NCBI GenBank assembly: GCA_045541535.1
Contig: JAZQJG010000034.1
Coordinates: 88,642 to 152,641, forward strand
From: Firm-08 sp045541535
GTDB taxonomy: Bacteria; Bacillota; Clostridia; Oscillospirales; QAKW01
DNA: 64,000 nt
Direction: 5' to 3'
Positions within the stretch are counted from its first letter, which is position 1; each line of letters opens with the position of its first letter. The notes beneath the pieces are model-generated. The model was not told the DNA's origin and made no database searches. It saw nothing but the letters and a program-made list of their open reading frames with translations. The position numbers were made by a program, and so were the translations under genes. Below, one piece after another: positions 25,927-35,150 of this stretch.

Positions 25927-26768
25927 TACTTACCCTCCTCATACTCATCCAAAAATGAGTATTCCTTCCCTTTTCGCTTCCAGCCAACAAAGGTATCCAA
26001 GCACACCGAATGAATGGCGGAAAAAATACTGTTTTCAATATTTGGATTGGTTTTGCGCAGGGAGCGGATCAAAGCTTTGATCTCTTTACGCTTTGATGCG
26101 CTTTCATATTCGTCCCCAGCCGTGCGTTCCGTCAGCTTACAGGCACAGCGAATAAACTTCAAACCATTATATCGTTGCCAGGCGATAATATCCTCCTCCC
26201 TGCAGCAATACAAAGGACGAATCAGTTCCATACCTTCAAAATTCTTAGAGCGAAGTTTGGGGGGCATCGCTTGCAGCTGAGATCCGTAAAAGAGAGCCAT
26301 AACGGTAGTTTCAATCACGTCATCACGATGATGGCCCAACGCTATTTTATTACAGCCCAGCTCCTTGGCTTTAGCATACAGATGGCCCCTGCGCATACGA
26401 GCGCATAGATAACAGGGATTTTGTTCCGTCTTGTCGGCAACAGTGAAAACGTCCGTTTCAAACACAGTGATAGGAATTCCCAACAAAGCGGCGTTTTCTT
26501 CAATCTGTCTTCTATTGACGACGTTATATCCCGGATCCATTACCAAAAACACAAGTTCAAAGGGGAATTCAGAGTGCTTTTGCAGTTCCTGCATCAATTT
26601 AGCAAGCACCACGGAATCTTTACCGCCGGAAATACAAACTGCAACCTTGTCACCGGGCGACAATAGCTCATACCGTTTTACGGCGGCCACAAAAGGATTC
26701 CATAGCTTTTTTCTATACTTTTTAATTAGACTGCGTTCCGCAATTTGTCTAGGCTCCAGTTCTCTCAC
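25926..26768 (-). CDS. TtcA-like tRNA thiolation enzyme (PP-loop ATPase)
   Basis: ATP pyrophosphatase of the TtcA/TtuA group, which activates tRNA bases for sulfur insertion (2-thiocytidine in TtcA). About 280 residues from GTG 26768, which has GGAGGGG upstream. PP-loop CISGGKDSVVLAKLM about residue 43, the CYLCARMRRG cysteine pair, GHHRDDVIETTVMALFYG and a third cysteine region (CACKLTERT). The cysteines are those of a [4Fe-4S] site. Exact target not fixed. Confidence 0.82.
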   Translation of the reverse strand: MRELEPRQIAERSLIKKYRKKLWNPFVAAVKRYELLSPGDKVAVCISGGKDSVVLAKLMQELQKHSEFPFELVFLVMDPGYNVVNRRQIEENAALLGIPITVFETDVFTVADKTEQNPCYLCARMRRGHLYAKAKELGCNKIALGHHRDDVIETTVMALFYGSQLQAMPPKLRSKNFEGMELIRPLYCCREEDIIAWQRYNGLKFIRCACKLTERTAGDEYESASKRKEIKALIRSLRKTNPNIENSIFSAIHSVCLDTFVGWKRKGKEYSFLDEYEEGK

Positions 26769-26799
26769 CGTTTCCCCTCCTTCTTTGCAGGATGCTTTT

Positions 26800-26828
26800 A
26801 TTATATATCCAAATCGGTTTTTATGCAA
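26800..26828 (-). promoter_or_regulatory. Promoter of the TtcA-like/glycosylase operon
   Basis: TTGCAT (26823-26828) and TATAAT (26800-26805), 17-base spacer, just past the mscL terminator. Confidence 0.75.
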
Positions 26829-26832
26829 CATT

Positions 26833-26859
26833 AAAAAGCCTCCCTATGGGAGGCTTTTT
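26833..26859 (-). terminator. Terminator of the azlC-mscL operon
   Basis: AAAAGCCTCCC / GGGAGGCTTTT with a three-base loop immediately after the mscL stop. Confidence 0.9.
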
Positions 26860-26860
26860 T

Positions 26861-27328
26861 CTATTCAGCCGTTTCCTTAGAATCCTTTTTCAGCAGATCT
26901 CGGATTTCCTGCAACAGAGAAAGTTCGGTTTCAGCCGCAACTGCTTCTTCCTCTTCCTTCACTTCCTCTTCTTTTTTGCGCAAAGAATCAAGTTTTTTCT
27001 GAGCATTCATCATCAAACGCAAAATGCAAAAGATAGAAAAAGCAATGATCAGAAAATCAATGATGGATTGCAAAAAGTTACCGTACATCAAGGCAACCTC
27101 GGGGGTCAGCACCGTACCTGCCGCATCCTTAACCTCAGGAGTAAATACGTATTTAAGATTGTTGAGCGACACGTTACCGGTCAGCACTGCGATCAAAGGG
27201 GTGATAATATCGTTTACAAGAGAGGTAACGATCTTACCGAAAGCACCACCGATAACAACGCCGACGGCCATATCCAAAATGTTGCCTTTCATCGCAAAGG
27301 CCTTAAAATCTGCAAAAAACTGTTTCAT
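26861..27328 (-). CDS. mscL: Large-conductance mechanosensitive channel MscL
   Basis: Emergency release valve under hypo-osmotic shock. 155 residues from the ATG at 27328, which has AAGGAG eight bases upstream. The N-terminal helix and TM1 (FKAFAMKGNILDMAVGVVIG, pore-lining), a periplasmic loop, TM2 (SIIDFLIIAFSIFCILRLM) and a charged C-terminal bundle (KKEEEVKEEEEAVAAE) are all visible. It is the last gene of the operon. Confidence 0.95.
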   Translation of the reverse strand: MKQFFADFKAFAMKGNILDMAVGVVIGGAFGKIVTSLVNDIITPLIAVLTGNVSLNNLKYVFTPEVKDAAGTVLTPEVALMYGNFLQSIIDFLIIAFSIFCILRLMMNAQKKLDSLRKKEEEVKEEEEAVAAETELSLLQEIRDLLKKDSKETAE

Positions 27329-27340
27329 AATCATATCTCC

Positions 27341-28015
27341 TTATCCAAATTTTTTACTGTCGGCATACTCGTTGATGCCGTCATCTGTTTGTTCACTTCT
27401 TTTTTTGCTGAATAACCAATCATAGATTTCCTTGTCGGCAAAAGCAATATCCCAGCAAGCATGCGGTACGCCTTCCAACAACTTTATGTGTGCCTCACCA
27501 CCATGAGAGGCAAGATTTTCCACAAACTGGATGCTGTCCTTAGGTGAAACTGTACGATCAGCCAAACCATGAACTGTCCAGACCGGAATATGAAGCAAGG
27601 TTTTGTAATTCCACGTCATTCCGCCACCACACACCGGAAACAGGGCGGCCACGTATTCCGCCATCGACATCGCCAGTTGCCAAACTCCATAACCGCCCAT
27701 ACTCACTCCAATGAGATACAAACGATCCGGATCGGCATTGGGATGGGAGAGAGCAAATTTCACAAAATCCTGTAGTTGCTCAAATACATCAAACCACGAA
27801 TCGTGCATACACATCGGCGCAAAAATGAGCGCAGGACAATCCGGTTTCCCATACAAGCTTTCCTCTTTAAAAAACGAGTTTCCGGACAACGTTTCCAGAT
27901 TGGTGCCCCGCGTTCCCGCCCCATGTAAAAAAAGGATCACCGGCATCTTATCCTCAATTTTTTCAGGAGTTTTGAATAAATAATCAAAATTTTTATACTT
28001 TAAAAACTCAATCAT
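27341..28015 (-). CDS. Alpha/beta hydrolase (esterase/peptidase-like)
   Basis: Serine hydrolase of the phospholipase/carboxylesterase or dienelactone-hydrolase type, about 224 residues. Oxyanion region LFLHGAGTRG, nucleophile elbow GVSMGGYGVW (Ser about residue 107), acid in HGLADRTVSP and catalytic His in GVPHACWDIAF form a full triad. The in-frame TTG at 28027 overlaps copA; the ATG at 28015 is my choice, with only a weak RBS. No signal peptide, so cytoplasmic. Substrate unknown. Confidence 0.85.
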   Translation of the reverse strand: MIEFLKYKNFDYLFKTPEKIEDKMPVILFLHGAGTRGTNLETLSGNSFFKEESLYGKPDCPALIFAPMCMHDSWFDVFEQLQDFVKFALSHPNADPDRLYLIGVSMGGYGVWQLAMSMAEYVAALFPVCGGGMTWNYKTLLHIPVWTVHGLADRTVSPKDSIQFVENLASHGGEAHIKLLEGVPHACWDIAFADKEIYDWLFSKKRSEQTDDGINEYADSKKFG

Positions 28016-28023
28016 TGCACCAT

Positions 28024-28227
28024 TCAACCGATCACGTTGTAACCTGCGGACTCAACCGTGCTTTTCAGCAGGTCATCCGGAACAGCGGAAGACATCGTAA
28101 CCGTCACCGTTCCGTCCTTATGGCTGGCGATGGCAGATGTTACACCGTCCAATGCTTCCAAGGCATTCTTGACGTGGGCTTCACAATGGGGACACATCAT
28201 ACCTTCAACTTTTAATACCTTTTCCAT
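28024..28227 (-). other. Possible internal translation start for a free CopZ-like chaperone
   Basis: Within copA, AAAGGAG (28237-28243) stands nine bases before an in-frame ATG (28225-28227). Translation from it would give a 67-residue protein starting MEKVLKVEGMMCPHCEAHVK, the size and form of CopZ. Use of this start is inference. Confidence 0.5.
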
Positions 28228-30489
28228 TTTCGATTGCTCCTTTCTCTTAAAATTCGACTGCGGCTTGAAAAAATTAAGACGCAGTGCATTGCTGACAACA
28301 CAAAAACTTGACAAACTCATCGCGGCTGCACCGAACATTGGGTTCAGTTGCCAACCCAATAAATGGATAAAGACGCCGGCCGCCAGTGGAATGCCGATTA
28401 CATTATATACAAATGCCCAGAAAAGATTTTGCTTAATGTTCCGTAAGGTGGCGCGACTCAAACGAATGGCGTTGACCACATCGGTAAGACGGCTGTTCAT
28501 CAACACTACGTCTGCCGCATCCATTGCAATGTCTGCACCGGCTCCGATGGCAATGCCGATATCCGCTCGTGTCAAGGCCGGGGCATCATTGATTCCATCG
28601 CCTACCATAGCGGTGGGCTGTTTTTTACAGAGCAAAGCGATCTGTTCTTCTTTGCCTTCCGGCAAAACACCGGCTACAACGTGCTGAATACCGGCCTTGT
28701 CCGCAATGGCACGGGCTGTTTGCTCATTGTCACCTGTCAGCATAATAACACGGATTCCCATTTTTTGCAACCGTTCTACGGCAATTGAACTATCCGATTT
28801 TATCACGTCAGCTACTGCAATCAGGCCAACAAGTTTGCCATCATAAGCAAAATACAACGGAGTTTTACCGGATTGAGAAAAAACGGTGGCTCGTTGCAAG
28901 ACGTCAGCTTCAATTTTTGCAAAGCGCCCCACGAATTCCGAATTACCCGCCACTAATATTTTCTCATCCAACAGTGCAGACAAGCCATTACCCGGATAAA
29001 CCTCAAAATCTTTCACCTCAACCAACGGAACGTCGTGCTCCTCTGCATACTGTACAACAGCAGTTGCCAGCGGATGCTCACTTTTGTATTCCAAAGCGTA
29101 AGCATATCGGAGCAATTGAGATTCGGTGATCGCAAAGGGAAGCAGATCCGTTACACGGGGTTTACCTTCTGTAATAGTGCCCGTTTTATCCAGCGCAATG
29201 GCACGAATTTTGCCGGTCTGTTCCAAAGAGGTGGCGGTTTTAAACAGGATACCGTGTTTGGCGCCAACACCACTGCCGACCATTATGGCCACCGGGGTAG
29301 CAAGACCCAAAGCGCACGGACAGCTAATCACCAAAACGGAGATACCTCTTGCCAGCGCAAAGCCAACGCTTTCTCCTAATATCAGCCAGATGGCAATGGT
29401 AACAACTGCAATGCCAATAACTACCGGCACAAAAACGCCCGAGACACGATCGGCAATTTTGGCAATCGGAGCCTTGGAAGCCGACGCATCACTGACCATT
29501 TTGATGATTTTTGACAAGGTGGTATCCTCTCCCACCGCCGTTGCTTCACAGCGGATAAAACCGCTACGATTCACCGTTGCGGCAGAAACCATATCCCCTG
29601 TCGTTTTATCCACAGGTACGCTCTCGCCGGTCAAGGCTGATTCGTCCACTGCACTGTGACCGTCAATGATCACACCATCCACAGGCACCGCTTCACCGGG
29701 ACGAACAACAAACAGGTCTCCACGTCGTACCTGCTCCACCGGCACTACCGATTCCTTACCGTCTTTAACGATCACCGCCGTTTTGGGAGACAGATCCATC
29801 AGCCCTTTCAAAGCGTCTGTGGTCTTACCTTTTGAACGGGATTCCAGCATCTTACCGACGGTGATTAAGGCAAGAATCATTGCCGCCGATTCAAAATAGA
29901 ATTCATGCATATAGTGAGCGGCCGCCATTTGATCTCCGGCATTTACCGCAGCACTCATCGCAAACAGAGCGTAGGTACTGTAGCAAAATGCGGCGCCGGA
30001 GCCGAGCGCCACCAGGCTGTCCATATTCGGAGAACGACGAAACAAAGCGCCAAAACCGCTGACAAAAAAGCGCTGATTGATCACCATTACGGCGATTGTG
30101 AGCAACAATTGGAGCAAGCCCTGTGCCAAAAAATTCTCTTCGAGAACCCTCGGGACCGGCCAATCCCACATCATATGGCCCATAGATAAATACATCAAAA
30201 GGCACAGCAAAATCACCGAAGAAAGCAGCCGATACCGCAACCCTTTGGTTTGCTTTTCAAACGGTTGTGCCTTATCCTCTTCTTTTCCTTTTGCTCCCGA
30301 GACGGAAGCATCATATCCCGCCGCCCTGACAGCTCCGATAATCGTTTCAGGGTCACTACCCTCCACGTTCATCGTGTTTGTGAGCAAATTTACAGAACAA
30401 GCGGTCACTTCCGGTATGGCAGACACTGCTTTTTCAACTCGCGACGAACACGCCGCACAACTCATTCCGGTTACATTGTATTTCGTCAT
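28024..30489 (-). CDS. copA: Copper-translocating P-type ATPase fused to a C-terminal CopZ domain
   Basis: Cu(I) export ATPase of 821 residues. N-terminal metal-binding domain with GMSCAACSSRVEKAV (residues 8-22), membrane helices, actuator TGES, the transmembrane CPC ligand (ISCPCALGLATP), phosphorylation site DKTGTITEGKP and hinge GDGINDAPAL. The normal end at NALRLNFFKP is followed by a linker and a second heavy-metal-associated domain, VEGMMCPHCEAHVKNALEAL, which looks like a complete CopZ chaperone fused in frame. An ideal Shine-Dalgarno and ATG sit in the linker. It belongs to the azlC-azlD-copA-esterase-mscL operon. Confidence 0.93.
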   Translation of the reverse strand: MTKYNVTGMSCAACSSRVEKAVSAIPEVTACSVNLLTNTMNVEGSDPETIIGAVRAAGYDASVSGAKGKEEDKAQPFEKQTKGLRYRLLSSVILLCLLMYLSMGHMMWDWPVPRVLEENFLAQGLLQLLLTIAVMVINQRFFVSGFGALFRRSPNMDSLVALGSGAAFCYSTYALFAMSAAVNAGDQMAAAHYMHEFYFESAAMILALITVGKMLESRSKGKTTDALKGLMDLSPKTAVIVKDGKESVVPVEQVRRGDLFVVRPGEAVPVDGVIIDGHSAVDESALTGESVPVDKTTGDMVSAATVNRSGFIRCEATAVGEDTTLSKIIKMVSDASASKAPIAKIADRVSGVFVPVVIGIAVVTIAIWLILGESVGFALARGISVLVISCPCALGLATPVAIMVGSGVGAKHGILFKTATSLEQTGKIRAIALDKTGTITEGKPRVTDLLPFAITESQLLRYAYALEYKSEHPLATAVVQYAEEHDVPLVEVKDFEVYPGNGLSALLDEKILVAGNSEFVGRFAKIEADVLQRATVFSQSGKTPLYFAYDGKLVGLIAVADVIKSDSSIAVERLQKMGIRVIMLTGDNEQTARAIADKAGIQHVVAGVLPEGKEEQIALLCKKQPTAMVGDGINDAPALTRADIGIAIGAGADIAMDAADVVLMNSRLTDVVNAIRLSRATLRNIKQNLFWAFVYNVIGIPLAAGVFIHLLGWQLNPMFGAAAMSLSSFCVVSNALRLNFFKPQSNFKRKEQSKMEKVLKVEGMMCPHCEAHVKNALEALDGVTSAIASHKDGTVTVTMSSAVPDDLLKSTVESAGYNVIG

Positions 30490-30511
30490 TTTTCCTCCAT
30501 TTCAAAATGAA

Positions 30512-30826
30512 TCAAAAGAATTTCATCACAAGTTCCGTTATCAACACACCGCCGCTGGCCAACAACGCTACAATGGTGAGACTTTTGTCAAGGTACGCCA
30601 CCAACATAGCTACCGCAAAGCCCACAACGCCGGACAGCAAATGATCCGTTGAAGAAAAAATTGCCGGGATGGTCATTACCGCCAGTACGGCATAAGGCAT
30701 ATAGTGCAAAAACGATAGAATAAAGCGGTTTTTGATCTCATTTTTAATCAAAATCAAGGGAAGCATACGAATCAAATAAGTAACCCCTGCCATCACCGCC
30801 AGATAAATCCAAAAACTAATTTGCAT
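30512..30826 (-). CDS. azlD: Branched-chain amino acid transport protein AzlD
   Basis: Small membrane partner of AzlC, 104 residues from the ATG at 30826, which overlaps the azlC end by 11 bases. About four hydrophobic segments and the conserved TYLIRMLPLILI and LLSGVVGFAVAMLVAYL segments are seen. AzlCD exports branched-chain amino acids. Confidence 0.88.
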   Translation of the reverse strand: MQISFWIYLAVMAGVTYLIRMLPLILIKNEIKNRFILSFLHYMPYAVLAVMTIPAIFSSTDHLLSGVVGFAVAMLVAYLDKSLTIVALLASGGVLITELVMKFF

Positions 30827-31535
30827 TCTCCGTCGCCTCCTTGGGTAACTCAATGGGTGCGATCAATGCCACCAAAACACTGGCAGCTACCGAACAGATG
30901 ATAATTCTGAATCCCTCGGGAATTTGATCGAGTCCGGGTAAAAAGGCAAATCCGCAACTCAACACAACAGCCGCCAAAACACAGCATAAGGTCGGCTTGC
31001 TCTGCTTGATTTCCGGAACAATAATTGCCACAAACATTGCATAAATAGCAATCCCCAACGCACTCAAAACGATTTCGGGAAACACGTTACCGGCAACTGC
31101 GCCCATAAGTGTTCCAACACTCCACCCAAGATAAGGAGTTAAAATCAATCCATACATATATGAGCGACGCACTCTCCCCTTTTGCGAGGAAGCAACGGCA
31201 AAAACTTCATCGGTATTTACAAAGGCCACCAACAGTTTATCAATCAACGTAAACCGATTATCCAGTTTCTGAGAAAGCGAAACTGACATCAGGGCATATC
31301 GCAGATTAATTACAAACTGAGCGCCGGCCAATTCCAATAGCGATCCACCTGCCGCAATGATCGGAACCGCCGCAAGCTGCCCTGCCGAGGTGACGTTGGT
31401 CATGGAGATCATCACTGCTTCCAACACAGAAAAACCGTTCTCCAGTGCAAATATACCAAAGGCAAACGATACTGAAAAATAGCCAAAACAAATCGGCAGA
31501 CCGTCTGCTATACCTTTTCTAAATCCTTTGCGCAT
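30816..31535 (-). CDS. azlC: Branched-chain amino acid permease AzlC
   Basis: Multi-pass membrane protein of 239 residues (LIV-E type exporter). The family opening GIADGLPICFGYFSVSFAFG is clear, as is QFVINLRYALMSVSLSQ. AAAGGAG lies ahead of the ATG. First gene of the operon; a TATAAT at 31563-31568 is present but its -35 is poor. Confidence 0.9.
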   Translation of the reverse strand: MRKGFRKGIADGLPICFGYFSVSFAFGIFALENGFSVLEAVMISMTNVTSAGQLAAVPIIAAGGSLLELAGAQFVINLRYALMSVSLSQKLDNRFTLIDKLLVAFVNTDEVFAVASSQKGRVRRSYMYGLILTPYLGWSVGTLMGAVAGNVFPEIVLSALGIAIYAMFVAIIVPEIKQSKPTLCCVLAAVVLSCGFAFLPGLDQIPEGFRIIICSVAASVLVALIAPIELPKEATENAN

Positions 31536-31604
31536 AAGAAAATTACTCCTTTACATCCAATTATTATAACACATGAAAAAAGAAAAGGAATACTTTTTTA
31601 AAAT

Positions 31605-31630
31605 AAAAAGGTGCCGATCGGCACCTTTTT
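31605..31630 (-). terminator. Terminator of ppa
   Basis: AAAAAGGTGCCGA / TCGGCACCTTTTT palindrome directly after the ppa stop. Confidence 0.9.
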
Positions 31631-31631
31631 G

Positions 31632-32165
31632 TTATTTACAAAAGCTTTCAACATAATGATCAATGGCCCATTCAATGACCTTGATCGCTTCGTCTTTGGA
31701 GCTGACCTCGTCAACCGCCGTGGTTTTGTTCTCAAGATTTTTGTATACCGTGAAAAAGTGGCGCATTTCATCAAAAATATGTTTGGGCAACTGATCAATA
31801 TCGGTATAGTGATTGTACGTAGGATCCTCATACGGAATAGCGATGATTTTCTCATCGTTTCTGCCGTTGTCAATCATAGAAATCATTCCGATGGGATAAG
31901 CGCGCACCAAAGTTAACGGTTCCAAAGGTTCGGAGCACAACAACAAAACGTCCAGCGGGTCACCATCATCACCATAGGTGCGAGGAATAAAGCCATAGTT
32001 GGCGGGATAATGGGTGGAGGTATGCAAGATGCGGTCCAGCATAAGAAAACCGGTTTCCTTATCAAGCTCGTATTTATTTTTACTGCCCTTTGCGATTTCA
32101 ACAACACACATAAAATCATTGGGGGTAATCCGCTTGGGCGAAATATCGTGCCAAATATTAGACAT
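31632..32165 (-). CDS. ppa: Inorganic pyrophosphatase, family I
   Basis: Hydrolyses pyrophosphate to drive biosynthesis. 177 residues from ATG 32165 with AGAGGAG ahead. Family I residues are present: EIAKGSKNKYELDKETG, YPANYGFIPRTYGDDGDPLDVL and the ENKTTAVD segment. Many clostridia use family II (manganese) enzymes, so a family I form is a small distinguishing point. Confidence 0.95.
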   Translation of the reverse strand: MSNIWHDISPKRITPNDFMCVVEIAKGSKNKYELDKETGFLMLDRILHTSTHYPANYGFIPRTYGDDGDPLDVLLLCSEPLEPLTLVRAYPIGMISMIDNGRNDEKIIAIPYEDPTYNHYTDIDQLPKHIFDEMRHFFTVYKNLENKTTAVDEVSSKDEAIKVIEWAIDHYVESFCK

Positions 32166-32232
32166 TGGAAATTCTCCTCTCAAAATAGTATTTGTATTTT
32201 AACACACTTTTGCCCGAGTTGCAACCCAAACC

Positions 32233-33531
32233 CTACAGAATTATTTCATACACCAGCGGTCCGAGCTTCGGTTGCTCCGTTCCGATTACAAAAGCATTCT
32301 CCACAACGTCTTTACATTTTTGTGATACGCTGAGGTTTGTATGCAATGTGCAAAGAAGATCGCCTTGTTGCACATACGCTCCCGGTTTGACGTTCAAAAC
32401 AATGCCTGCGCTGTGGTCAATCACGTCGTTCTTGGTTGCGCGCCCAGCGCCCAATTCTACAGAGCACAGACCAATTTTTTCGGCATTTACCGATTGGACG
32501 TATCCGGCCTTCTTTGCACAAACATTAACTGTATTGCGTGCCATGCTGAATTGTTCCGGATGATCAACGTAGGAGGCATCCCCCCCTTGTTCAGCAATCC
32601 ATTCTTTCATTTTTGCCAGTGCCGCGCCGGAGCAAAGCGCTTCCATCACACGACGTTCGGCCTCTTCCTGCGACAAAGCAAAAGTAATTGCAACCATTTG
32701 ACAACTCAAAGCCTTACAAATTTCAAACAAATCATCCTTGCTTTCACCCTTAAGTACAGAAATGGCTTCCTTTACCTCCAAGGCATTGCCTACGGCGTTA
32801 CCCAACGGCATATCCATGTTGGTAATCAGCGCCGCCATATTACGTCCGCATTTCTTGCCGATTTCCACCATCGACTCCGCCAGTTTTTTCGCCTCTTCGG
32901 GGGTTTTCATAAAAGCGCCACTGCCAACCTTGACATCCAATACAATATTGTGCGAGCCGGCCGCCAGTTTTTTGGACATTATGCTTGCCGTAATCAGCGG
33001 AATACTGTCCACCGTTGCTGTGACGTCACGCAAAGCATATAATTTTTTATCAGCAGGCGTTAAGTTACCGCTTTGTCCAATAACAGCAATCCCAATCCGG
33101 CCCACTTGATGCAAAAACGCTTCGCCACTCATTGTCGTTTGATACCCCGGAAAGGATTCCAATTTGTCAACCGTCCCACCGGTATGACCCAATCCTCTGC
33201 CGGACATTTTGCTGACCTTTGCGCCGCAAGCTGCAACGATCGGCCCCACGATAAGCGACGTTTTGTCTCCAACGCCACCGGTGCTGTGTTTGTCTACAGA
33301 AAGCGTACCGAAAACAGATAGATCCAACTGATCTCCCGAAGCGGCCATCGCCGCCGTCAGCCAAGAAATTTCATCATCATTCATCCCTTGAAAATAAATC
33401 GCCATCATCAACGCAGAAGCCTGATAATCGGGAATGTTCTCAGCCGTATACTCTCTTACAAAATAGTCAATCTCTTCTTTGGACAAGTTCAGACCGTCGC
33501 GTTTCTTTTGTATAATATCATACATTCTCAT
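32233..33531 (-). CDS. pdp: Pyrimidine-nucleoside phosphorylase
   Basis: Cleaves uridine or thymidine to base plus (deoxy)ribose-1-phosphate. 432 residues. The thymidine/pyrimidine phosphorylase signature SGRGLGHTGGTVDKLESFPG and the phosphate-site segment DKHSTGGVGDKTSL are clear. Last gene of deoC-deoB-cdd-pdp; DeoB converts the sugar phosphate it makes, and Cdd supplies uridine/deoxyuridine. Confidence 0.95.
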   Translation of the reverse strand: MRMYDIIQKKRDGLNLSKEEIDYFVREYTAENIPDYQASALMMAIYFQGMNDDEISWLTAAMAASGDQLDLSVFGTLSVDKHSTGGVGDKTSLIVGPIVAACGAKVSKMSGRGLGHTGGTVDKLESFPGYQTTMSGEAFLHQVGRIGIAVIGQSGNLTPADKKLYALRDVTATVDSIPLITASIMSKKLAAGSHNIVLDVKVGSGAFMKTPEEAKKLAESMVEIGKKCGRNMAALITNMDMPLGNAVGNALEVKEAISVLKGESKDDLFEICKALSCQMVAITFALSQEEAERRVMEALCSGAALAKMKEWIAEQGGDASYVDHPEQFSMARNTVNVCAKKAGYVQSVNAEKIGLCSVELGAGRATKNDVIDHSAGIVLNVKPGAYVQQGDLLCTLHTNLSVSQKCKDVVENAFVIGTEQPKLGPLVYEIIL

Positions 33532-33543
33532 AGCAGATCTCTC

Positions 33544-33948
33544 CTAAAGACAATCACCGGAAAACGATTGGGGCAACAGTTCCCCTAGCGTGCTTCGGGT
33601 AAAGGCATCAGTTCCTGTAATCAACAAAATGGGAAAGTCAGGACCGCAAAACTCCGCAAGTGCCTGTCTGCAGACACCGCAAGGCGTGATACCATTTTGA
33701 ATCACACCATTTTTCCCGCCGACCAGCGCCAGCATTTGAAAATTGCGCTTTCCCTCACTGACCGCCTTAAACAGTGCAGTTCGCTCTGCACAAACCGTCA
33801 CGGAATATGAAGAATTTTCAATATTACACCCACTATATATTTTCCCCTCCGTTGTCAGCAACGCTGCGCCAACCATAAAACCGGAATAGGGTGCGTATGC
33901 CGCTTTCATTGCAGAAATTGCCGCTTCGCAAAGTTTCCGTTCGATCAT
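33544..33948 (-). CDS. cdd: Cytidine deaminase
   Basis: Zinc deaminase converting cytidine/deoxycytidine to uridine/deoxyuridine. 134 residues from ATG 33948 (AGGAGG ahead). The zinc site is of the tetrameric Cys type: TVCAERTAL and TPCGVCRQALAEFC. AYAPYSGFMVGAAL is the usual opening. Confidence 0.95.
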   Translation of the reverse strand: MIERKLCEAAISAMKAAYAPYSGFMVGAALLTTEGKIYSGCNIENSSYSVTVCAERTALFKAVSEGKRNFQMLALVGGKNGVIQNGITPCGVCRQALAEFCGPDFPILLITGTDAFTRSTLGELLPQSFSGDCL

Positions 33949-33959
33949 TTTCTTGCCTC

Positions 33960-35108
33960 CTAAATCATAGAAGTACCGATGCAATCAAACGGAACTTCAA
34001 GATATTTTGTCACCGTAGCCGCTATATCGGCAAACGTTTCTCTGGTACCAAGATTGGTGGGATCAACGTTTTGACCGAAACAAAGGAACGGCGTATATTC
34101 TCTGGTATGATCAGTACTGTCGTCACCGGGATCACAGCCGTGATCCGCAGTAATCATCAAAAGGTCGTTTTGTTTCATCCCTTCTAATAATGAAGGAATC
34201 CATGCATCAAATGCCGAAAGCGCCGCCGCATAACCGTCAATATCCTGCCTGTGACCATACAGCATATCAAAGTCCACCAAATTGATAAAGCAAAGTCCCT
34301 CAAATTCTTCTTTTTGAAGCTCCAAGGCCATTTTCATACCTTCAGTGTTGGAATGTGTCGGATAGGAATGACTAATTCCTTGTCCGGCAAATATATCCGA
34401 GATTTTGCCAACTGAATATACCTTTTTGTTTGCCGCCACAACTGCATCCAGCATCGTTGAAGTAAAAGGAGGAAGTGAAAAATCTTTTCGGTTGGCCGTG
34501 CGAGTAAAAGAAGGTGCCTCCCCCGTGAATGGTCGTGCGATCACTCTTCCAACACCGTGCTCACCCTGTAAAAGTTTGCGGGCCATACGGCAGTAATCAT
34601 ACAGCTGATCCAGCGGCACAATGCTTTCGTGTGCGGCAATTTGGAAGACGCTGTCAGCAGAAGTATAAACGATCAAATCACCGGTTTTCAAATGTTCTTC
34701 GCCGAAATCAGCAATGACCTGGGTACCGGAATAGGGTTGATTACACAAAATGCCTCTCCCCACCTCTTTGGAAAATTGCTCAAGTATCGTGGCGGGAAAG
34801 CCATCCGGATATGTCGGCATAGGATTCTGGGAGATTAGGCCTGCAATTTCCCAATGACCGATGGTCGTATCCTTCCCCATTGATTTTTCACTCAAACGCG
34901 CATACAAAGCGGTCGGACATTTCGTTTGCTCCAAGCAAGACACGCCATCAATATTACCGAGACCCATCTTGATCAAATTCGGAATATGACATTTTTTTGA
35001 CGAAGAAACTCTGGCAAGCGTATTACAGTTTTTATCTCCAAATAATTCCGCATCGGCCATTTGCCCGATCCCAAAAGAATCCAACACAATTAAAAACACG
35101 CGTTTCAT
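33960..35108 (-). CDS. deoB: Phosphopentomutase
   Basis: Interconverts (deoxy)ribose 1- and 5-phosphate; alkaline-phosphatase superfamily with two Mn ions. 382 residues from ATG 35108 (GAGGTGA ahead). Metal and phospho-Thr sites: VLDSFGIGQMADAELFGD, GKDTTIGHWEI (Thr nucleophile) and LLMITADHGCDPGDDSTDHT near residue 315. Confidence 0.95.
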   Translation of the reverse strand: MKRVFLIVLDSFGIGQMADAELFGDKNCNTLARVSSSKKCHIPNLIKMGLGNIDGVSCLEQTKCPTALYARLSEKSMGKDTTIGHWEIAGLISQNPMPTYPDGFPATILEQFSKEVGRGILCNQPYSGTQVIADFGEEHLKTGDLIVYTSADSVFQIAAHESIVPLDQLYDYCRMARKLLQGEHGVGRVIARPFTGEAPSFTRTANRKDFSLPPFTSTMLDAVVAANKKVYSVGKISDIFAGQGISHSYPTHSNTEGMKMALELQKEEFEGLCFINLVDFDMLYGHRQDIDGYAAALSAFDAWIPSLLEGMKQNDLLMITADHGCDPGDDSTDHTREYTPFLCFGQNVDPTNLGTRETFADIAATVTKYLEVPFDCIGTSMI

Positions 35109-35150
35109 TACATTCACCTCATCAAAAGCCACGAATCAAAATTACCATCA

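Noticed and set aside
28200..28270. Sequencing error joining copA and copZ
   Set aside because: The linker is in frame with no homopolymer slip, and an intact SD and ATG remain, so a natural fusion is more likely, though resequencing would settle it.
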